Source: an uncultured Akkermansia sp.
Lineage (GTDB): Bacteria; Verrucomicrobiota; Verrucomicrobiia; Verrucomicrobiales; Akkermansiaceae
Direction: 5' to 3'
DNA length: 5,900 nucleotides
Assembly (NCBI GenBank): GCA_904502165.1
Contig: CAJGDB010000106.1
Span: forward strand, 1-5,900
Position numbers and translations under genes: made by a program. Of this stretch, positions 1 to 4,995 are shown in pieces. Within the stretch, counting starts at the first letter, position 1. The number at the start of each line of letters is the position of its first letter. The notes beneath the pieces were generated by a model that searched no databases, was not told the DNA's origin, and saw only the letters and a list, made by a program, of their open reading frames with translations.

Positions 1-18
1 AAAAGTATACATGCAAAG

Positions 19-40
19 CCCCCTGATTTGCATCAGGGGG
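19..40 (-). terminator. GC-rich hairpin, probable terminator of the leftward operon
   Basis: The sequence CCCCCTGAT (19-27), a 4-base loop (28-31) and ATCAGGGGG (32-40) form a perfect 9-bp stem. Read on the minus strand, it is followed by CTTT and, after a short break, by TATACTTTT, so the U-tract is interrupted. On the plus strand the following bases are ATCTATTTG, which is no better. It lies about 150 bases beyond the stop codon of the leftward thioredoxin-like gene and is the best stop signal in the 3' region of that operon. It could also be bidirectional and serve a gene left of the window. Confidence 0.6.
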
Positions 41-158
41 ATCTATTTGCCAAAAACAGCTGATGATTTTCGCTATCCTTTGATATAGGTACGCTCTACT
101 TTAGGATGTTTACCTATTTTGGACAGCTATGACTATCTGTATGAATGCCAGAGGACAA

Positions 159-173
159 GGGGCTGGGTGCCCC
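159..173 (-). terminator. Weak hairpin just after the stop of the thioredoxin-like gene
   Basis: GGGGC (159-163) and GCCCC (169-173) form a 5-bp stem with a 5-base loop, beginning 16 bases after the stop codon at 190-192 on the minus strand. The bases after it on the minus strand (TTGTCC) are only slightly U-rich, so this is at most a pause or mRNA 3'-end stabilising structure. The hairpin at 19-40 is the stronger terminator candidate. Confidence 0.25.
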
Positions 174-189
174 GGCTGGACGGAAGGAT

Positions 190-1077
190 TTATTCCTTGA
201 CCCAGAGGCGCGCGGCATCATCAGCGGACTTGCCCCAGATGCTGTCGGGGTCAAGTTCACGGAGCTGGGAAATAGTCTCCTTAAGGGCCGGAAGGTGCTG
301 CGGACCACCATGCCGCCGCAACAGACCAATCATAATACAGCAGAGCTGCTGCTTGTGTTCTGTTGTCAGCAGGGGTATAGACATCATTTCCTTGATTTCA
401 GACAGTGTGGCCTGCCAGTTTTCGGTTGAGGCAGTATCGATGGCGCGGTGCGGCAGGTTCAGGGTGACGAACTCGTGCATGCGCGAACGATCATCCGGGT
501 CAGCCTCGCGGATGCGTCTGGCGACATTGGCCGGGTGGCGCAATCCCGGTACAGCGGCAGCCTGCCCCAGTAAGCGGGCTTTTTCTACTCCGCCGGCCGT
601 TTCTGCCTGGGCCAGCAGTTGGCGCTGCCGGGCGGCGGCATCCAATACTTCGCTGATGCGTCTGGCAAGCTTCTTGGGATGCTTGCGTTCCTCGAAGCTG
701 ACACAGACATCTGCCAGGCGGTGGCCGTCCTTGTTGTAGAAGATGAAGGCCGGATAGGAATTGGGGAAGCTGAGGTCCAAATGGCCGAAACGAGCCTTGT
801 TTTCTTCATGGTCCTTCTTGGTACTGACATCGGGTACGCCGAGGGTGAGCAGTATGGTGTTCTTACCCAGGGCTTTCTTGATGGCCGCATGCTCCATGAG
901 TTGGCGGGCGGTCTTCTTGCTGTATTTGTCCCAGCCTTCGGCATAGGTGACAACTACATAGCCATCATCGGTTACACGAGACTTGGCTTCTTCCACAGAA
1001 TTGGCCTTGATATAGGCCGAGGCGGTAAGCGGAGCCAGGGCTGCAATAAGGGAGACTATACGAATGAGTTTCTTCAT
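190..1077 (-). CDS. Secreted thioredoxin-fold protein lacking the CXXC active site
   Basis: The product is 295 residues. The N-terminus is a classic signal peptide: MKKLIR, a hydrophobic core to about residue 17, then TASA with likely cleavage after A21, so the mature protein should be periplasmic or otherwise exported. Residues about 24-147 look like a thioredoxin fold: a VVVTYAEGW strand, then the position of the redox motif, then SYPAFIFYNKDG (107-118), which matches the cis-proline strand with P109. The usual CXXC is replaced by W49-D-K-Y-S-K54, so the domain should not do thiol-disulfide exchange; the nearest cysteine is C125. Residues about 148-295 are predicted helical, with two DPD motifs (DPDD near 193-196 and LDPDS near the C-terminus) that may mark a degenerate helical repeat. 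The gene starts 37 bases after the stop of the large anchored-protein gene, in the same direction, which suggests co-transcription. No clear Shine-Dalgarno sequence precedes the ATG. The fold call is fairly secure; the function is unknown. Confidence 0.85.
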   Translation of the reverse strand: MKKLIRIVSLIAALAPLTASAYIKANSVEEAKSRVTDDGYVVVTYAEGWDKYSKKTARQLMEHAAIKKALGKNTILLTLGVPDVSTKKDHEENKARFGHLDLSFPNSYPAFIFYNKDGHRLADVCVSFEERKHPKKLARRISEVLDAAARQRQLLAQAETAGGVEKARLLGQAAAVPGLRHPANVARRIREADPDDRSRMHEFVTLNLPHRAIDTASTENWQATLSEIKEMMSIPLLTTEHKQQLCCIMIGLLRRHGGPQHLPALKETISQLRELDPDSIWGKSADDAARLWVKE

Positions 1078-1114
1078 GAGTCTGTTGAAAAGGTTTTACG
1101 TGGTGGTTGCGGAA

Positions 1115-3751
1115 TCAGGCTGCCGGACGGCCGTATACGTAGATGCCGTTGAGGTGGAAGAAATCGGGGCCTCCGGGGCGCAGAATGCGCACGTATTTGG
1201 CCAGCGGTGTGTGGCCATCCAGATCGCTCCGCATGACTCGTTCCCTACAGGGGCCGAATTGGTGGACGTCTGTCCAGTCGATGCCGTTTTCCGAGACCTG
1301 AATCTTCATGTTGTTCAGTCGGCCGAAGGTGTTGTTATCCTGTGCAACAAGGACGATGCCGGTCATGTGTACCTGGCGCGGCAGCTGCACTACCACGTAG
1401 GCATCGGTATCCTTGCCAGTGTGGAACAGACCACCTTCCGGGGTCAACACTCCCGGATGCTCATAGGGGCGGTCCCATTCCGAGGTGGAGCTGGCCCATA
1501 TCATACCATTGGCAGAGGCCAGTTTCCCGGGGTACGGAGCAATGGCGGGCATTTTGTGTTCCTTGTTGGTGTAACCGGTTTTCTTAATCATACCGGCCAT
1601 AGATTGGAAGGCGTTGAGATCGCGGTTGTTCTCTGCGGCCAGAATGACGGGTGAAAGCACTTTCACGCGCTCGCTGCTGCCACCCTTGCGCCCTGTGTCA
1701 AAGGCTTTGAGTGTGGCTTGCATGCGAGCAGCCTTGCCCGCTTCATCGAATTTTTCCTCCATGGTGTTGCCCCAGTTGAGGATAGCGGGGGAATAGAGGC
1801 TGTTACTGGCGGTGGCTCCCAATACATCTGCATAGAAATCACAGAGTCTGGTGGTGTCCTTGCTATAACCCAGCATATTTGCCTGGGCATCGGCAAATTT
1901 TTCGATACGCCAGCGTTCCGGGCCCATTTCCTTCACGCCTTGCCAGAATTTCAGGAATGCCTTGCGGAGCTCATCAGCTTCCACTACTTTCTTCATTCCC
2001 TCTGCCAGGCCTTTCTGCAACAATTCAGCCGCCATTTCAGGGAAAGCGGGCAGCATGTGTTTGCAGAGGCTGTCATTCATAGCAAGCCACTGGCTTGCAC
2101 TGGTATTCGGATTCTTCTGGAGAGTTTCGAGCCACTCGCGCCAGGCCATCCAGTTGTTGGGCTGGGCAGCGGCTGCTTTCTCAAAACAGTTGATGGCTTT
2201 TTCTGTATCACCCCCGGCTGCATGCACGCTGGCCATGACGCGCCAGGCTTCTGAAATATCCTTCTCGTCCTTTTTTGCAGGGTCGTAGAGGTCGCTGGCG
2301 CAATGCAGAGAGGAATAGACATAGACATTCCGGAAGGGCTGCCAATGCACCCCGCGTTCCCAGGATACGGTGTAGGCGGGTTGCCATTTTCCATCGACCA
2401 GTACCACAAAGGCGCAGTGGCCCGGTTCACCGGCAGTAAGGGCGGGTATACCATTGGCCAGGGCGGCAAAGGCACCGAAATGCGACAAACTGCCGCACAC
2501 GCCGCCGATATGGTAGGTCATGGCCTGGCGGTTATCACCCATGCTGCCCTCAAAGGGTGCATAGTATACCGGGCCATGGATGGAATCGCCGTAGATGTTA
2601 TTGAGGCGATAGTCGCACCGCCAGCAGGCTCCTGAATAGCGGTCTGCCGGCAGGTGGAAATTATTCAGCGCCCAGGTAAGGCTGGCAATGGAGCCATAGG
2701 GGTTGTCTCCCTTGCAGCCGCAGACAATGCGGCGCTGCCACATGCTCAGGGTGTCAAAGATAGTATTGAGGCGGTCATCTTTCCAGGCGGTGATGTAGAA
2801 GTTGGCACGCTCGACGGCATCCTGCTGATTCCAGCCGGATTTGGCGTATTCCAGAGCAGTGGCGGTGGCAATATCACGCACCATCTTGTTTTTCAGCATA
2901 TCCGGGTGCTGCTTATAGATTTTCTTGAGGATGGAGAAGGCCATGCCGGGGCGCACGCATTCACCACTGAAGGCAAATTGCTCCATCCATTCCGGGTCTC
3001 CACCCACCTGCTCCATCAGCTTGCTGGCGGCTTCATCGCCCACGCTTTCGCGGAAGCTGTGGGCGCTTTTCTCTTCACCTTCCAGCCAGGCAACCCTTTG
3101 CTGGCATTTGTTGAAATTCCACCCGGGGGCGCTCTTGGGATCTGCCTGGTCTGCTTTGGCAGCTTTTAGTGTTTCCCATTCCTGCCGGGAGCGCTGCAAC
3201 TGGTTGCTGCGGTCTGCGGCAGCTTTCTGTACCATTTCCTGGCTGCGGATTTCGGCATCGGCCACAAGCCACTGGGCCAGCAGAAGGCGGTTCTTGGGCT
3301 TGCGGACGAATTTCTTGATTTCTGCATTGGTGAGCTTGGGCAGTTTCTTGAGCAGTTCATCTGCTGTTTTCTTCCGCACCTGTTCGCAGTCTGCCCATTC
3401 TTCGCCTTTAATGATGCCGACATTCTTGAGCACCATGGGTACTTTACCAATGTCTTCCACAATGGCAACAGGCTTGCTTTCCTCTTCCTCTGCTACCGGC
3501 TCAGGTTCAGGTTCAGGCACGGGGCTGGGTTCTTCTGCAACGACGACGGGTTCTTCCTTTTTCTCTTCCTTTACAGGGTCTTGCTGGGATTTTTTCCGGC
3601 TCTTGGCAACGCGGGTGGTTTTCTTTCCTCCCTTACGGACCACTTTTTTGCTGTCGTTTCCAATCAGGTCCTGTATAAGTTCCGGTTTGACAAGGTAGAT
3701 GCTGCCTGCAGTGATAATGAGCAGCATGGTGATGGTGAAGAAAGCTTTCAT
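1115..3751 (-). CDS. Membrane-anchored protein with transglutaminase-like core and C-terminal F5/8 C (discoidin-like) domain
   Basis: Counting from the ATG at 3751, the product is 878 residues. Residues 4-21 form one hydrophobic helix without a signal-peptidase site, so a signal anchor. A strongly basic stretch (35-54) is followed by a Glu/Pro-rich linker (61-100, with PEPEPEP). Residues about 110-330 are helical. Cysteines at 344, 346, 376 and 379 (CxC and CxxC) precede a transglutaminase-like core: GGVCGS with C419, NGIPA, then EPGH with H445 and DGKW. This resembles the Cys-His pair of transglutaminase/papain-like folds, but no Asp stands at the usual place after the Trp. Residues about 501-534 resemble one TPR, and further helices follow. 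Residues 744-878 resemble an F5/8 type C (discoidin) domain (YVVVQLP, IQVSENGIDW, YVRILRPGG), usually a glycan- or surface-binding module. Upstream in-frame starts exist: ATG at 3784, with a weak GAGGCGG at 3795-3801, and GTG at 3844; 3751 was chosen because the anchor begins there. It is likely in an operon with the thioredoxin-like gene downstream. Possible roles are a protein cross-linking or peptidase-like envelope enzyme, or a catalytically inactive scaffold. Confidence 0.85.
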   Translation of the reverse strand: MKAFFTITMLLIITAGSIYLVKPELIQDLIGNDSKKVVRKGGKKTTRVAKSRKKSQQDPVKEEKKEEPVVVAEEPSPVPEPEPEPVAEEEESKPVAIVEDIGKVPMVLKNVGIIKGEEWADCEQVRKKTADELLKKLPKLTNAEIKKFVRKPKNRLLLAQWLVADAEIRSQEMVQKAAADRSNQLQRSRQEWETLKAAKADQADPKSAPGWNFNKCQQRVAWLEGEEKSAHSFRESVGDEAASKLMEQVGGDPEWMEQFAFSGECVRPGMAFSILKKIYKQHPDMLKNKMVRDIATATALEYAKSGWNQQDAVERANFYITAWKDDRLNTIFDTLSMWQRRIVCGCKGDNPYGSIASLTWALNNFHLPADRYSGACWRCDYRLNNIYGDSIHGPVYYAPFEGSMGDNRQAMTYHIGGVCGSLSHFGAFAALANGIPALTAGEPGHCAFVVLVDGKWQPAYTVSWERGVHWQPFRNVYVYSSLHCASDLYDPAKKDEKDISEAWRVMASVHAAGGDTEKAINCFEKAAAAQPNNWMAWREWLETLQKNPNTSASQWLAMNDSLCKHMLPAFPEMAAELLQKGLAEGMKKVVEADELRKAFLKFWQGVKEMGPERWRIEKFADAQANMLGYSKDTTRLCDFYADVLGATASNSLYSPAILNWGNTMEEKFDEAGKAARMQATLKAFDTGRKGGSSERVKVLSPVILAAENNRDLNAFQSMAGMIKKTGYTNKEHKMPAIAPYPGKLASANGMIWASSTSEWDRPYEHPGVLTPEGGLFHTGKDTDAYVVVQLPRQVHMTGIVLVAQDNNTFGRLNNMKIQVSENGIDWTDVHQFGPCRERVMRSDLDGHTPLAKYVRILRPGGPDFFHLNGIYVYGRPAA

Positions 3752-3896
3752 GGGAATGATGCTAATCGCTGAAATATGCTGCATGGTATCATTACCGCCT
3801 CTGCACTTCAAGCAAAAAGACTCTCCAGGATTGTTCAGCAACACGATGCCTTCTGTTTACCTTGACATGAGGCGGGGAATAAGGCATCATCCCGGT
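3752..3896. promoter_or_regulatory. Divergent intergenic region between the anchored-protein gene and the small membrane-protein gene
   Basis: About 145 bases separate the two divergent start codons chosen here, or 112 bases if the large gene starts at 3784. The rightward side holds a clear promoter-like element (3862-3890). For the leftward gene no convincing -35/-10 pair was found. The only signal is GAGGCGG on the minus strand (plus 3795-3801), ten bases before the alternative ATG at 3784, which could be a Shine-Dalgarno sequence. Control of both genes from this region is an inference from the head-to-head arrangement. Confidence 0.5.
3862..3890 (+). promoter_or_regulatory. Sigma-70-type promoter candidate for the small membrane protein
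   Basis: TTGACA (3862-3867) matches the -35 consensus exactly. A 17-base spacer leads to CATCAT (3885-3890), four of six to the -10 consensus. Transcription would begin near 3897, which is the ATG of the downstream gene, so the mRNA could be leaderless. If instead the ATG at 3846 or 3867 is the true start, this element would lie inside the coding region and the call would fail. Confidence 0.4.
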
Positions 3897-4256
3897 ATGT
3901 ACATCCCGACCCAGGAAGAACGATACAGCAAGGTGGCACGGCTGACTCTGCTGCTCTGTGTTCTCGTCCCATCTGCGGTGGTGATGTGGCTGGCTGAAAT
4001 TGCTGACCTGGCCACCTGTGCCTATGCTTTTCTGCTGCCGCTGGCCATGCCGCTGGACTGGCTGGGCTTCAATAAAGTGGCAGCCTTGTGTATTTCGGCC
4101 TTGTTGCAGGGTATTGTGTTTTTCTGGCTCTGTGCATCCCGGAAAATTTCTGCCAAGTCCAAGGCGACGATTGCTGTGACCTGGGGCATGGGACTGGCGC
4201 TGATTCTCAAGCTGCTCATTGCTTTTTCAGTTTATCGGGCGGTGCGGGGCATGTAA
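3897..4256 (+). CDS. Small multi-pass inner-membrane protein of unknown function
   Basis: The product is 119 residues from the ATG at 3897. A hydrophilic N-terminus (MYIPTQEERYSK) precedes four hydrophobic segments at about 16-35, 38-58, 61-81 and 90-113. A basic loop (RKISAKSK, about 82-89) separates segments three and four, and a basic tail (RAVRGM) ends the protein. By the positive-inside rule these basic parts and the N-terminus would be cytoplasmic, consistent with an even number of helices. No family was recognised. In-frame ATGs at 3846 and 3867 would add 17 or 10 residues; 3897 was preferred because of AAGG at 3881-3884, a typical soluble-then-membrane N-terminus, and the promoter-like element upstream. 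It is divergent from the large anchored-protein gene. A 127-base gap separates it from the next rightward gene, and no hairpin terminator was seen after its stop. Confidence 0.7.
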   Translation: MYIPTQEERYSKVARLTLLLCVLVPSAVVMWLAEIADLATCAYAFLLPLAMPLDWLGFNKVAALCISALLQGIVFFWLCASRKISAKSKATIAVTWGMGLALILKLLIAFSVYRAVRGM

Positions 4257-4322
4257 TGGGATGCTCCAGCCAGATAGAAAGCCGAAAATATACCTCTTTT
4301 CCCTCCTACTCTGTATTTACTG

Positions 4323-4354
4323 ACATAGCATTATAATATTTTCGTTGACTATGT
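4323..4354. repeat. Inverted repeat ACATAG / CTATGT around a TATAAT box
   Basis: ACATAG (4323-4328) and CTATGT (4349-4354) are perfect 6-bp inverted arms, 20 bases apart. Between them is an exact TATAAT (4332-4337) inside the palindrome ATTATAAT (4330-4337). The spacing of two arms by about two and a half helical turns around a -10 box could suit a dimeric regulator, but six-base arms can arise by chance in AT-rich DNA. No good -35 stands upstream of the TATAAT. Confidence 0.25.
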
Positions 4355-4373
4355 GAGGTTCATCAGGCAGAAT
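4345..4373 (+). promoter_or_regulatory. Promoter candidate for the 203-residue protein gene
   Basis: TTGACT (4345-4350, five of six to the -35 consensus), a 17-base spacer and CAGAAT (4368-4373, four of six to the -10 consensus) would start transcription near 4380, about four bases before the ATG at 4384. That leaves no room for a Shine-Dalgarno sequence. An alternative is the perfect TATAAT at 4332-4337, which would give a leader of about 40 bases but has a poor -35. Confidence 0.35.
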
Positions 4374-4383
4374 ACCGCACCTC

Positions 4384-4995
4384 ATGCGTTTCCCTCTCAT
4401 CCTTATCAAGAACGGCAAAGATGCCTACCCCGAGCTGATCACGGCACCATGGCAGCTGGGGCAGCCTGGTCTTGATGTGCTCCAGAAGCGCCAAGTATGG
4501 ATGGGGGCTTCCTGCTATATGGATGGTGTCCACAGCCGCATTACCAACGTGACCAGTCCCCGTAAGGCCGGTTTCCTGGAAAGCCTGCTGCACCGCAAGG
4601 ATCCTTCATACTGGAACATCAGCGTTGATACAACCCCAGCGAAGGCATATGACCTGGATATGGTGAAGATGGAGCTCATGCAGGCGGTGGAACAGGATGA
4701 GATGAACCTCACAGAGTTTTATTCCCCGGAGTGCATCACCTACCTCATTAACCGCTGCAGTAATTTTGCTGAAATTCTGGTGGTGGGTTGTCTCACCGGT
4801 ATGTGGGAAGCAGATGCCTCCTCCGCCCACCTTCCTTCCCTGGTTCCCAGCACCGATAACCGCGACTGCATCCCCTGCATCACAGCTCCGGGTTATACAG
4901 GGCCTCTCAGCCAGGAGAATATCCGTCTACTGGCAGAACGTGTGCTGTTCACTGAACACAACAGCCTTTTTGAGGAATACACCTCAGCGGAGTAA
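4384..4995 (+). CDS. Conserved-looking hypothetical protein, probably cytoplasmic
   Basis: The product is 203 residues with no signal peptide or membrane segment, so it is probably cytoplasmic. No family was recognised. It opens with a short hydrophobic strand (MRFPLILIKNGKDAYPEL) and holds six cysteines (44, 117, 125, 136, 162, 165). C162-I-P-C165 is a CXXC motif that could be a metal- or redox-site element, though nothing else shows this. The segment around 128-141 (AEILVVGCLTGMW) resembles a buried strand and turn. The ATG at 4384 is the first possible start: an in-frame TGA lies at 4354-4356. No Shine-Dalgarno sequence is evident. The last 12 bases overlap, tail to tail, the 3' end of miaA on the other strand. 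Even codon use and the lack of frameshifts over 612 bases support a real gene. Function is unknown. Confidence 0.75.
   Translation: MRFPLILIKNGKDAYPELITAPWQLGQPGLDVLQKRQVWMGASCYMDGVHSRITNVTSPRKAGFLESLLHRKDPSYWNISVDTTPAKAYDLDMVKMELMQAVEQDEMNLTEFYSPECITYLINRCSNFAEILVVGCLTGMWEADASSAHLPSLVPSTDNRDCIPCITAPGYTGPLSQENIRLLAERVLFTEHNSLFEEYTSAE

Noticed and set aside
119..739. A 206-codon plus-strand open frame opposite the thioredoxin-like gene
   Set aside because: The product is rich in Arg, Ser and Cys with no recognisable fold, and it overlaps a gene with a signal peptide and thioredoxin motifs. It is a shadow frame.
1064..1654. A 196-codon plus-strand open frame opposite the discoidin-like domain
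   Set aside because: It is antisense to well-supported coding sequence, spans the junction of two real genes and shows no known motif.
2925..3698. A 257-codon plus-strand open frame, Ser-rich, antisense to the anchored-protein gene
   Set aside because: It lies fully opposite a gene with clear domains. Its Ser/Gly-rich composition is what Lys/Glu/Pro codons give when read on the other strand.
3785..3844. In-frame N-terminal extension of the anchored protein from a GTG, containing CLKC
   Set aside because: It would put about 31 polar residues before the membrane anchor, and the GTG has no ribosome binding site. A lipoprotein or zinc motif reading was also considered and not supported.
4332..4337. 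Perfect TATAAT as the main promoter of the 203-residue gene
   Set aside because: No -35 match better than two of six was found at 16-18 bases upstream. It is kept only as an alternative.
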